A stretch of 44,932 bases of DNA from contig NZ_JAKILT010000045.1 in assembly GCF_023283535.1 (NCBI RefSeq), positions 1 through 44,932 of the forward strand, in the 5' to 3' direction. Origin of the DNA: Shewanella sairae. GTDB taxonomy: Bacteria; Pseudomonadota; Gammaproteobacteria; Enterobacterales; Shewanellaceae. The notes below the pieces were generated by a model. That model saw nothing but the letters and a program-made list of their open reading frames with translations, did not search any database and was not told the DNA's origin. How positions within the stretch are numbered: position 1 is the first letter of the stretch; every line of letters begins with the position of its first letter. The position numbers were made by a program, and so were the translations under genes. Positions 34,678-42,734 of the stretch are shown here, piece after piece.

Positions 34678-35945
34678 TCATTTGGCGTGCCATCACCGGC
34701 ACCTACCTATTTTGGTTATTAGGTGCCATGTATGTGGTAGCGCCAGTGATCGCATGGGTTTTATTGCTAAGAATGTTTAAGCGTAATCTTGTCGACAAGG
34801 TGGCTTACTCGATTAGCAAGGCACAAGTCTTCTGGCTTGTTGCCATGGCTGTCATGCTATTAGCACTCATTATTGGCCACCTCACCAATGAGCTAGGTTT
34901 AGCAAAACTGATTAAATCCAGTATCGGCTGGGCAAAAGGCTGGGCGCTACTGGCAATCTTTCCGTTAATCGGCTCACTCAACATTCGTCCTGAGCTCATA
35001 TATCGCGCTTGCTGTATCGTCTGTAAACATACCTTATTGCTGTTGCCCATATTCATTGGCGCATGGGCCGTTGGACTACCAAGCACGTTATATACTTCAC
35101 CTTTAAGTATCATTGGCGGTCCAGGGCCTGAGTTTTTCAACGTCAGTTTATATGAAATCGATCCAGCAAGTGGCTTACCAAGATGGCGCCTATTTACGCC
35201 ATGGGCACCAGCAATCGGCATGGTTGGTAACCTGTTCTATATTTTTGCAATGCAAGAAAAATCAAAATATTATCAGCTTTATGGTATTTTCGGTAGCTTG
35301 TCTATGGTGCTGCTATCTCAATCTCGCTTAGCGTTGGTCTGTTATATTTTGCTGGTTGGCTATTTCATATTCCTTCGTTTTTGTCGTTCGCCTTATATCT
35401 ATTTCTTTGCCACTCCAAGCTTATTGCTAAGCGGTTTTTTCGGAATCGAATTATTAGAAAAAATTCAACAAAGTATCGCCACCTTTAAGAGCGCAAGAGC
35501 TGGCTCAACAAGAGTAAGACAAGAACTCGCTAACATCGCCATTGAACGCTGGTTAAATGAGGCTGTGGTCTGGGGACATGGCATAGTGGAGTGCGGTCCA
35601 CATCTTGTTGAATATATGCCTATTGGATCGCATCATACTTGGTACGGATTATTATTTGTTAAGGGCATAGTTGGCGCCATTGCTTTAGCGTTACCAATGC
35701 TAGTCAGCCTGCTTTGCTTAATTGCTCATATATTCAGCTCTAAGCTGGCTGCAGCTGCAGTGGCGGTTTTATTGCAATTATTTCTTTATACCTTTGGCGA
35801 AAATTTAGAAATTTTAGCCTATTTGTTTTGGCCGGGTCTGATAATAATAGGTATTGCCCATAAACGCTCAAATACCGCAACGACAGAAAGCAATACAGCG
35901 GTGCAACAGCCTGCAAAAATTATATTACCTGAGCATATAAACTAA
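34635..35945 (+). CDS. O-antigen polymerase/ligase-like membrane protein (Wzy/SypK-like)
   Basis: This 436-residue inner-membrane protein has 10-12 predicted helices and a long loop around 130-190. Features of the O-antigen ligase/polymerase group are SQSRLALVCYILL (about 221-233) and the late periplasmic block IVECGPHLVEYMPIGSHHTWYGLLFVKG (about 307-334) with its histidines. It is expected to join repeat units on the periplasmic side. The start overlaps the Wzz-like gene by 43 bp (GGGA upstream of the ATG); no later ATG keeps the first helix. It ends the first export operon, before a 381-bp regulatory gap. Confidence 0.82.
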   Translation: MDPQTYTPENSDEVIIWRAITGTYLFWLLGAMYVVAPVIAWVLLLRMFKRNLVDKVAYSISKAQVFWLVAMAVMLLALIIGHLTNELGLAKLIKSSIGWAKGWALLAIFPLIGSLNIRPELIYRACCIVCKHTLLLLPIFIGAWAVGLPSTLYTSPLSIIGGPGPEFFNVSLYEIDPASGLPRWRLFTPWAPAIGMVGNLFYIFAMQEKSKYYQLYGIFGSLSMVLLSQSRLALVCYILLVGYFIFLRFCRSPYIYFFATPSLLLSGFFGIELLEKIQQSIATFKSARAGSTRVRQELANIAIERWLNEAVVWGHGIVECGPHLVEYMPIGSHHTWYGLLFVKGIVGAIALALPMLVSLLCLIAHIFSSKLAAAAVAVLLQLFLYTFGENLEILAYLFWPGLIIIGIAHKRSNTATTESNTAVQQPAKIILPEHIN

Positions 35946-36115
35946 AGTACGATCCACGCAGACTTCTATAATCCAGTGAAGTATTAGTTAGCACTCATTC
36001 CACCAGCTTGTGTCCTTATCTATTATCCATTTCAATCCCGTGGCGTGAATTCGCTAGCAATCGCTTAGCCAATCATCATTTAAGCCTGTATACCGCATAA
36101 GCTCTTCAAAGTGAT

Positions 36116-36128
36116 TCGCAATTTGCAA
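36116..36128. promoter_or_regulatory. LuxO/SypG-type activator dyad upstream of the flippase promoter
   Basis: TCGCA-ATT-TGCAA matches the LuxO site TTGCA-N3-TGCAA at nine of ten positions. It lies about 95-108 bp upstream of the -24/-12 candidate, a normal enhancer distance. Confidence 0.55.
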
Positions 36129-36222
36129 AAAGAGACATAAACCTAAATTCCTCTCGTTCCCGAACACAATAAAATACATATTTAACAATGCTTTGAAAAA
36201 TATTTAGATCAGACATAAAACT

Positions 36223-36238
36223 TGGCATAAACCCTGTA
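36223..36238 (+). promoter_or_regulatory. Sigma-54 promoter candidate of the flippase-GT2 unit
   Basis: TGGCAT-AAACC-CTGTA keeps the TGGCA half and TG, but the invariant GC is GT. The spacing is correct. Its support comes mainly from the activator dyad upstream. It lies about 90 bp before the ATG at 36327. Confidence 0.4.
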
Positions 36239-36326
36239 TTCACTATGGTTAGAGATAACAATACAACCGAATTTAAAACAACCAATTATTTAATATCGTC
36301 AGTGACAACACACAGTAGGTGGTGAC

Positions 36327-37685
36327 ATGCAAAGCATCGCACTCATTAATAACAAGCTAGTAATGGCATGCAATAGTGCTTTAGGTAAAAGCCTATTTTG
36401 GCTGGGTTCCGCTCAAGTACTGGGACGTGTTGTCCGCCTAGCCTCAAGTATCATCATTGCCCGCCTATTGACTCCTGAAATATTCGGTCAAGTTGCGATT
36501 ATTCTCACTCTATTTGAATTGATCTGCACACCCACTCGCAGAATTTCGTCTGCCGCCCTGATCAACATGACGGAAAACCAACTAAACCAAGCTTTACCTG
36601 CCGCGAATCAAGTTAACTGGTTCGCGGCAATTATCGCCTTCGTTGCCATGAGCTTACTCAGCTGGCCGCTTGCAATCTACTATGATGACTTGCAGCTAAT
36701 TCTACCCATGATACTTATGGCAACAAGCTATTTATTATTACCCTTAGGCATGCTACATGCAGCGATTAATCTTAGAGCAAACAAGATGAGGGTAGTAGGT
36801 CGAGCTGTGCTTTGGCAAACCATTGCCGATGCAACGATCACCGCAGTATTCGCTTTTCTCGGGCTAGGCATTTGGGCAATTATTTTGCCTAAAGTCATTG
36901 TGGTATTTATTTGGATTGGGGTTCATAGATACCATAATCCCTTGCCCGAGGCTTTTTTCAATCCAAACCACCCTAGCGACTCCCCCCGCCCCATAGCAGC
37001 GCAGATAATGCTTACAACAAAAGCTAAGCAATTACTCAGGTTTGGTATTCAAGTCGGATTAAGTGATCTGGCTATCGCACTAAGACAAAACATTGATTAC
37101 TTACTGGTAGGTTACTTCTTAGGGATCGAAGCTCTCGGGGTATACTTTTTTGCCTTTAACGCTAGCCTTGGCATTAGCTTAGGTTTAGTACAAAGCTATG
37201 GAACCGCACTCTATTCCCATTTATGCCAAAAGCAATCTGATCATACTTGCCAAGCCATTTCACGAGAGCAAAAGTACAGCCAATCCTTAAAGTTCATCAT
37301 GCTATTAACTGTGCCTATCATAGGGCTGCAAACTGTGCTGGCCCCCTTCTATGTGCCATGGGTTTACGGTCAAAAATGGATGGAAGCTGGCGCATTGCCC
37401 GTATTTATACTGCTTTGCTTAAGCGGGCTTGTAAGGCCTTTGGGCGAGGCTGCCAGCCAATATCTCATTAGCGTCAATAGAAGCCGTGCAAACCTAATTT
37501 GTAATAGCGTATTCACCTTAATGCTTACAGCTTGTATTGCATTCTCAAGTGCATGGGGCTTACAAGCTGTTGCCCTAGCGATTCTGCTACTCCACCTGCT
37601 GGTTATGCCGAGCTTTACTCTTTACCTAAAACTGACTCAACCCAGCACTCATTCAACAATTAACGCCTCAGAGGTGCAACTATGA
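36327..37685 (+). CDS. Wzx-like oligosaccharide flippase
   Basis: This 452-residue MOP-superfamily protein (polysaccharide biosynthesis group) has about 12-14 helices. The N-terminal block GSAQVLGRVVRLASSIIIARLLTPEIFGQVAI (about 27-58) and the mid-protein block LRFGIQVGLSDLAIALRQNIDYLLVGYFLG (about 231-260) are characteristic. It should flip lipid-linked repeat units to the periplasm. AGGTGG precedes the ATG. It overlaps the GT2 gene by 4 bp (ATGA), so the two are coupled. Confidence 0.9.
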   Translation: MQSIALINNKLVMACNSALGKSLFWLGSAQVLGRVVRLASSIIIARLLTPEIFGQVAIILTLFELICTPTRRISSAALINMTENQLNQALPAANQVNWFAAIIAFVAMSLLSWPLAIYYDDLQLILPMILMATSYLLLPLGMLHAAINLRANKMRVVGRAVLWQTIADATITAVFAFLGLGIWAIILPKVIVVFIWIGVHRYHNPLPEAFFNPNHPSDSPRPIAAQIMLTTKAKQLLRFGIQVGLSDLAIALRQNIDYLLVGYFLGIEALGVYFFAFNASLGISLGLVQSYGTALYSHLCQKQSDHTCQAISREQKYSQSLKFIMLLTVPIIGLQTVLAPFYVPWVYGQKWMEAGALPVFILLCLSGLVRPLGEAASQYLISVNRSRANLICNSVFTLMLTACIAFSSAWGLQAVALAILLLHLLVMPSFTLYLKLTQPSTHSTINASEVQL

Positions 37686-38764
37686 ATCCTATTTCAAGTA
37701 ATAATCAAATTCGCCCTCCTAAGGTGTCTGTCGTCATGCCTGTATACAATGTTGCACTATTTGTTGAAGATGCCATTCAATCGGTATTGGACCAAAGCTT
37801 TGAAAATTTTGAGCTTATTATTATCAATGACTACTCAAAAGATAATAGCCTTGCGTTATGTCAGCGCTACAATGACGCTAGAATAAAAATCATCAGCCAC
37901 CAGCATAATCAGGGCTTATCTTCTGCGCGTAATACCGGAATTAGGCATGCGCTTGGCCAATATGTCGCGTTTATTGATTCTGATGATATGTGGCACAAAG
38001 AAAAGCTGGAGCGACATGTACAACATTTAGATGGCGCGCCGGAAGTCGGCATTAGCTTTTCTAGATCTGTGTTTATGTCCTATGCAGGTAAAGTGCTCAA
38101 TATATACCAAATGCCACAACTTAACGGGATCACGGCTGTAGACTTGCTATGTCGAAATCCGGTGGGTAATGGCTCAGCCCCTGTCATACGCAGTGAAACA
38201 CTCGCCGATATCAGCTACCAAGCCAGTAATAAACGGCAAAAACATACATGCTATTTCGATGAGAACTTTCGCCAATCAGAAGATATTGAGTGCTGGTTAA
38301 GAATAGTCACCACCACACATTGGCAGATAGAAGGGCTCCCTGCTCCCCTGACTTTTTATCGCTTAAACAACCAAGGGCTGTCTTCAGATTTAAGCAAACA
38401 ATATGGCTCTTGGAACAAGATGATCGAGAAAGCAAAAAGCTTTGCTCCAGAACTATTGGCCCAACATGAAAATAGAGCTAGAGCCTATCAACTCAGATAT
38501 ATAGCAAGGCAAGCTATTCGTAATAAAGAGGGTAAGCAAGCAATCAAACACTTACATCAAGCATTGGCAACCTCGCCGAGTATTATCTACTTTGAGACTG
38601 CCCGTACTGTATCAACCGCTGCCGCAGCATACCTATTAGCTCTGCTGCCCAAAAGGCTATATTGTTGCTGTGAAAACCTAGCTCAAAATGTACTAGGTCG
38701 ACTGCAAAGTCTAAAAATTAGTCGTGATGGTGTTAGCGCTGTATGGTTAAATGAAGCGAAGTAA
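37682..38764 (+). CDS. GT2-family glycosyltransferase
   Basis: This 360-residue inverting GT-A glycosyltransferase acts at the cytoplasmic membrane face. VSVVMPVYNVALFVEDAIQSVL (about 15-36), IINDYSKDNSL, NTGIRHALGQYVAFIDSDD (DxD-type metal motif, about 101-103) and a later acidic QSEDIECWLRI (about 197-207) are present. The C-terminal 100 residues are helical with a hydrophobic segment (about 305-325). It is the only GT2 enzyme in the locus, so the repeat unit is probably small. Donor sugar is not readable. A strong inverted repeat follows the gene. Confidence 0.9.
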   Translation: MNPISSNNQIRPPKVSVVMPVYNVALFVEDAIQSVLDQSFENFELIIINDYSKDNSLALCQRYNDARIKIISHQHNQGLSSARNTGIRHALGQYVAFIDSDDMWHKEKLERHVQHLDGAPEVGISFSRSVFMSYAGKVLNIYQMPQLNGITAVDLLCRNPVGNGSAPVIRSETLADISYQASNKRQKHTCYFDENFRQSEDIECWLRIVTTTHWQIEGLPAPLTFYRLNNQGLSSDLSKQYGSWNKMIEKAKSFAPELLAQHENRARAYQLRYIARQAIRNKEGKQAIKHLHQALATSPSIIYFETARTVSTAAAAYLLALLPKRLYCCCENLAQNVLGRLQSLKISRDGVSAVWLNEAK

Positions 38765-38777
38765 CAACTGAGTATTC

Positions 38778-38824
38778 GCCGCACTGCAAATAATATCTTT
38801 AGCGGGTATCATTTGCAGTGCGGC
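38778..38824 (+). terminator. Long inverted repeat after the GT2 gene
   Basis: GCCGCACTGCAAAT (38778-38791) and ATTTGCAGTGCGGC (38811-38824) form a perfect 14-bp stem with a 19-nt loop, 13 bp after the stop codon. No U-tract follows, so it may be a 3'-end stabiliser or a rho-type end rather than an intrinsic terminator. Confidence 0.6.
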
Positions 38825-38920
38825 TGGTGGGCAAATGTCCCCCTTAAAACTCATACTCCTACCTAACCCCAGCCCTCTTAGCCCGCCCCAGATCAAGCTA
38901 CCCCATTAAGATTCAAGCCA

Positions 38921-38945
38921 TTGCAGCATGCATTGCATGTTGCAA
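38921..38945. promoter_or_regulatory. Two tandem LuxO/SypG-type activator dyads
   Basis: TTGCA-GCA-TGCAT (38921-38933, nine of ten) and TTGCA-TGT-TGCAA (38933-38945, perfect) match the LuxO operator TTGCA-N3-TGCAA. They share one base and lie about 87-110 bp upstream of the -24/-12 promoter at 39031. Confidence 0.65.
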
Positions 38946-39030
38946 ATAACCGTAAAAGACTCAACTAACCTAGCCCCCCCCTTTGCAACCAAAACTGCCT
39001 AAGTGACTAAAATAAAACAACTAAAAATAT

Positions 39031-39046
39031 TGGCATTGATTATGCT
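39031..39046 (+). promoter_or_regulatory. Sigma-54 promoter of the fusion glycosyltransferase unit
   Basis: TGGCAT-TGATT-ATGCT keeps GG-N10-GC and differs from the consensus at two positions. The predicted transcript starts near 39057, about 39 bp before the ATG at 39096. Confidence 0.7.
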
Positions 39047-39095
39047 TTTGAAAGGTTAACTAGCGAATTTAAATAACAATAAACGGGAGTTGATT

Positions 39096-41147
39096 ATGAA
39101 CAAAGCAAACAGCCATTACGCTATCCGCTCCTGTTTAAGCATTCGTTGCTTCGATTTTTGTGTGGCGGTTACTCTGCTGATCTTAACGAGTCCATTTATG
39201 CTTTACGGATTTATCCGCAGTTGGATGGCAAAAGAGCAAATCATTGAACTTGTTTACACCGCAAGCAGCGATGGTGAACAAGTGGCGTTAAAACAGTTTA
39301 GCTACTCTGGTCGATTTCAAAAATTACCCATGTTATTTAACCTATTACATGGGCAAGTGTCGCTATTGGGTAGTGCCATTGTTTATGTAGTCCCGGCGAC
39401 GAGCCATAGTAAAGACCGTAGTAAAGAGATAGTGAGCCAAGCACATTACATTGCCAATCCTGGCTTAATATCTATTGAGCAACTTAACTCGGCAACGGGA
39501 CTTAACTTCGAGCAAAGCACAATCTCTCTTACCCGAGCCCATTCAAGCTTAATTCGTTATCTCTTCGCCTTATTGAGAAACCTAATGGTTAGCATGACCA
39601 CAGGTATTTTCTGCAAAAAAAGCCAAGTACGTCATTCACAGACCTCGGTATTTGGCATCAACCTTACTAACTGGAGCATGGAGCAACTGCTTGCAGAGAT
39701 CCACAGTCAAGCAAGTACACCTCAAGCTCCTATGCGGCAATATAGTTTTGTTAATGCAGATTGCCTCAATATCAGCACTCGCAATGCTCAATATCGTCAA
39801 TGCTTACTTAAAAATCAGCAGGTGTTTGCCGACGGAATTGGCGTACGTTTAGCCTGCTCAAGTAAAGGTGCGGTGCTTAAAGATAACCTTAATGGTACCG
39901 ATATGTTTCCTCGTTTATGTCAACTCGCGGCAGCCAACAACTTGTCAATTTATTTATTGGGTGCCAGTGACGGCGTAGCACAACAAGCCGCTGAAAATAT
40001 GCAATCTAAATACCCACAACTTAGCATTGCAGGCTGTCATTCAGGCTTTTTTGACAGCCAAACTCACACTCAGGCAAATCAAGATGTGATTGAAAAAATC
40101 AATCAATCTGGTGCCGATATCCTATTAGTTGCCATGGGTGCACCCAAGCAGGAGTTGTGGCTCGAAGCCAATAAAGCAGCGCTAACATGCAAAGTCGGTA
40201 TTGGCGTTGGTGGCTTATTTGATTTTTATGCCCAGCGGATCAAACGCGCACCATTATGGCTTAGACAAATGGGGCTTGAGTGGACTTACCGGTTACTGCA
40301 AGAACCTAAAAGAATGTGGAAACGCTATATTATTGGCAACCCTAGTTTCTTACTTAAGGTCTATTTAGAAAACCGCCAATTAGCCAAACGAGAACGCCGT
40401 TTGTTTGCAAGAGCCACCCCAACATTGTCAAAGCAACAGTTACTGTTAGCACTGAATAAAAGCCAAACACTTAAGCAGTCACTGCCAATGTTTAACAGCA
40501 AACAGGCTAATGTGCGCCGGGCAAAATTCAACTTAGCCTTAAAGCTCCAGTACGCATGTAAGCGCATGCTCGATATATTGGTATCGTCAGTATTATTGGT
40601 ACTGCTTTCACCACTCTTACTGCTAACAAGCTTATTGATCCGGATTGAATCCCCTGGTGCAGCTTTATTCTCACAAGTTCGCGCCGGTCTAAATAATCGT
40701 TCATTCACCATGTGGAAGTTTCGCTCCATGTACCAAGATGCCGAACAAAGGTTGGCCGAACTTAACCTCAATAACGAAATGGCAGGCGGCATGATCTTTA
40801 AAATACAGCAAGATCCTAGGATCACTTGTATTGGTCGCTTTATTCGCAAAACGTCAATTGATGAGCTTCCACAATTATGGAACGTGTTACGTGGTGATAT
40901 GTCCTTAGTCGGACCAAGACCTGCGTTATCGAGTGAAGTTAAGCAATACAGCCAGTACCACAGAGGACGCCTAGCGGTAAAACCCGGCATTACCTGTATT
41001 TGGCAGGTCTCAGGTCGGTCAACAATCCCATTTGAACGTCAAGTTGAGCTCGATATTGATTATATCTATCAGCAATCATTTACCGCCGATCTTTGGTTAC
41101 TGATAAAAACCATCCCAGCGGTTATTTTTGCCCGCGGCGCTTACTAA
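39096..41147 (+). CDS. Three-part fusion: inactive-looking PHPT, WecG/TagA GT26, active PHPT
   Basis: This 683-residue membrane protein has three modules. Residues about 14-150 resemble a polyprenyl-phosphate sugar-1-phosphate transferase (PHPT): RCFDFCVAV...LTSPFMLYG and KLPMLFNLLHGQVSLLG, but the catalytic Asp-Glu is replaced (RFQKLPM). Residues about 185-410 are a WecG/TagA/CpsF (GT26) transferase (VNADCLN, FADGIGV, GTDMFPRL, VAMGAPKQELW, GVGGLFDFYAQRIKRAP). Residues about 487-683 are an intact WbaP-type PHPT with reentrant LSPLLLL, MWKFRSM, SIDELPQLWNVLRGDMSLVGPRP (Asp-Glu about 589-590) and PGITCIWQVSGRS. It could start the lipid-linked unit and add the second sugar. The ATG 39096 has GGGAG upstream; a TTG at 39090 is not needed. 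Confidence 0.88.
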   Translation: MNKANSHYAIRSCLSIRCFDFCVAVTLLILTSPFMLYGFIRSWMAKEQIIELVYTASSDGEQVALKQFSYSGRFQKLPMLFNLLHGQVSLLGSAIVYVVPATSHSKDRSKEIVSQAHYIANPGLISIEQLNSATGLNFEQSTISLTRAHSSLIRYLFALLRNLMVSMTTGIFCKKSQVRHSQTSVFGINLTNWSMEQLLAEIHSQASTPQAPMRQYSFVNADCLNISTRNAQYRQCLLKNQQVFADGIGVRLACSSKGAVLKDNLNGTDMFPRLCQLAAANNLSIYLLGASDGVAQQAAENMQSKYPQLSIAGCHSGFFDSQTHTQANQDVIEKINQSGADILLVAMGAPKQELWLEANKAALTCKVGIGVGGLFDFYAQRIKRAPLWLRQMGLEWTYRLLQEPKRMWKRYIIGNPSFLLKVYLENRQLAKRERRLFARATPTLSKQQLLLALNKSQTLKQSLPMFNSKQANVRRAKFNLALKLQYACKRMLDILVSSVLLVLLSPLLLLTSLLIRIESPGAALFSQVRAGLNNRSFTMWKFRSMYQDAEQRLAELNLNNEMAGGMIFKIQQDPRITCIGRFIRKTSIDELPQLWNVLRGDMSLVGPRPALSSEVKQYSQYHRGRLAVKPGITCIWQVSGRSTIPFERQVELDIDYIYQQSFTADLWLLIKTIPAVIFARGAY

Positions 41148-41157
41148 GGAGCTCTAT

Positions 41158-42690
41158 ATGCAAGCAATTGTCTTTGTAAATCGCCATGGTAATGAACTCT
41201 CTCCGCTAAATAGAGAGTATTGCCCTGCATTATTGCCCGTTAGCAATAAGAGCGTTATTGAGTACACCTTAGAAGACTTATCAGCCGCAGGAGTCACGCA
41301 AGTTAAATTAGTCGTATCAAGCCATATTTGCGAACTCAAAGCGCTTATAAAGCAAGGTGAAGCCTGGGGCTTGCAAGTGGATTATTTCCTTAGCCGTGAA
41401 CAAGAAGATGCTTCAAAAGTACTGCCGAGATTGGCACTTAATAAGGATGAATCTATCTTACTTGCTAGAGGAGATATATTAAGAAGTCCTTGTATTCAAT
41501 CTTTTGTAGAATTCAGTCAACAGATGAAACACAGCCTGGTTATTGCAAAAATCAACAACCTAAATGCAGGGTTAATGATGCTACCTGCTGCAGCGCCATA
41601 TACAGAAGCCCTAAACTGGCCATTACAAAGTAACAGTACTCAAAACCAAATAAACAATGACACAACACAAAATCAATCGGTAACCCAAATTCTCCACGGT
41701 GAGTGCTTTATGCTATCAAGTCTTGCCGACTACATGACAGCGAATCAAGCTGTAGCAAGTGCAAAGGTCACCGGACTGACTCCACCTGGTCGATTTTATG
41801 GCAGCGCCGATAAAAATAACGGCTTTTTTCTGGGAGCGGGTGCGCAAACAGGCCAGCTACAATTACAACCTGCTTGGGGAGCAATTGGCGATAACTCATG
41901 GGTAGATGACAGCGTAGAAATGCAGCAAAGCGTTATTCTGGGTAAAAACTGTATCATCGACGCCCAATGCCGGTTAACAAACTGCCTTATCCTCGACAAC
42001 TCTTATGTTGGTCAAGCATTAGACGTCAACGCTGCAATCATCTGTAAAAACCAACTATTAACACCCGCTACGGGAGCGAGTATTACCTTAGACGATAACA
42101 GCATCATCGCCTTAAATGCGCCTGTTGCGAATGATAACAAGGTGGCATTTAGCGACAGACTATCCGCTTTATTGCTGTTTGCTCTCGGTATCATCCTTGC
42201 GCCAATCCTATTGCTAATGTCTCTAAACATTAAACAAAAAAGATGTGTAATCAAAGACAAAGTGACGGTTAACAATCAAAGCTACAGCAGCTGGCGTTGG
42301 AACCTTAACTCACTGTTTTTTAGCCGACTACCACAACTTTTCCTCGTCATCACGGGCAAGCTAAATCTATTTGGCTGCAACCCTTTTATCTGCGCTGACA
42401 CCTCACCGCAGCAGCGCTCCGGCAGCACAGCTACCGCAAAAAGTGATAAACCAAACAAAGACAGCATGCCTGAACTGCTAACACTATTAACTCCAACCTC
42501 TAAGTCTGCATATGGTGTTTATGGTCCAGTCCAATTACTCGGCAACACCATGCCCAATGAAGAGATGCAGTTAATAGAGGCTGAATTCATCAACAATCAG
42601 CAGCATAGAAAGTATTGGCGACTTATTTGGCAAGCAATGAATCACCACGGTCAACATTTGGATAAACAATTCAACAAAGAGCAAATCTAG
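41158..42690 (+). CDS. Degenerate nucleotidyltransferase-beta-helix protein fused to an inactive-looking PHPT module
   Basis: Residues 1-220 of this 510-residue protein resemble NDP-sugar pyrophosphorylases (EYCPALLPVSNKSVIEYTLEDLSAAGVTQVKLVV), but the GxGTR phosphate loop is NRHGNEL and the PKP lysine is lost (CPA). Residues about 235-315 look like a left-handed beta-helix (hexapeptide-like AIGDNSWVDDSVEMQQSVIL). Residues about 330-500 resemble a PHPT: DRLSALLLFALGIILAPILLLMSL (reentrant helix with Pro) and SRLPQLFLVITGKLNLFGCNPF, where the catalytic Asp-Glu is Ser-Arg. Enzyme activity is doubtful; a scaffold or regulatory role is possible. AAGGAG precedes ATG 41158, 10 bp after the fusion gene. 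An upstream TTG (41128) would overlap that gene. Confidence 0.8.
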   Translation: MQAIVFVNRHGNELSPLNREYCPALLPVSNKSVIEYTLEDLSAAGVTQVKLVVSSHICELKALIKQGEAWGLQVDYFLSREQEDASKVLPRLALNKDESILLARGDILRSPCIQSFVEFSQQMKHSLVIAKINNLNAGLMMLPAAAPYTEALNWPLQSNSTQNQINNDTTQNQSVTQILHGECFMLSSLADYMTANQAVASAKVTGLTPPGRFYGSADKNNGFFLGAGAQTGQLQLQPAWGAIGDNSWVDDSVEMQQSVILGKNCIIDAQCRLTNCLILDNSYVGQALDVNAAIICKNQLLTPATGASITLDDNSIIALNAPVANDNKVAFSDRLSALLLFALGIILAPILLLMSLNIKQKRCVIKDKVTVNNQSYSSWRWNLNSLFFSRLPQLFLVITGKLNLFGCNPFICADTSPQQRSGSTATAKSDKPNKDSMPELLTLLTPTSKSAYGVYGPVQLLGNTMPNEEMQLIEAEFINNQQHRKYWRLIWQAMNHHGQHLDKQFNKEQI

Positions 42691-42734
42691 TTCGATTTAA
42701 CACTCTATGGATCTAATTTGGTGGGAGAAGCACT

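Larger units (their letters stand above)
35946..36326 (+). other. Regulatory gap before the flippase gene
   Basis: This 381-bp gap has no convincing gene. It holds the LuxO-type dyad at 36116-36128 and the -24/-12 candidate at 36223-36238. The first 170 bp show nothing recognisable. Confidence 0.5.
38765..39095 (+). other. Regulatory gap before the fusion glycosyltransferase gene
   Basis: This gap of about 331 bp contains a 14-bp hairpin (38778-38824), two tandem LuxO-type dyads (38921-38945) and a -24/-12 promoter (39031-39046). The stretch 38830-38915 is C-rich with nothing recognised. Confidence 0.6.

Noticed and set aside
34805..35221. 138-codon open frame on the minus strand
   Set aside because: It is antisense to the Wzy-like membrane protein and has no domain or start signal.
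39090..39095. Upstream TTG start of the fusion glycosyltransferase
   Set aside because: The ATG at 39096 has a good GGGAG spacing and the TTG lies inside that spacer.
40361..40990. 209-codon open frame on the minus strand
   Set aside because: It lies wholly opposite the active PHPT domain, whose motifs are clearly coding on the plus strand; no ribosome-binding site or recognisable domain.
41128..41157. Upstream TTG start overlapping the fusion gene
   Set aside because: AAGGAG sits correctly before ATG 41158 and the N-terminal fold begins at MQAIVFV.
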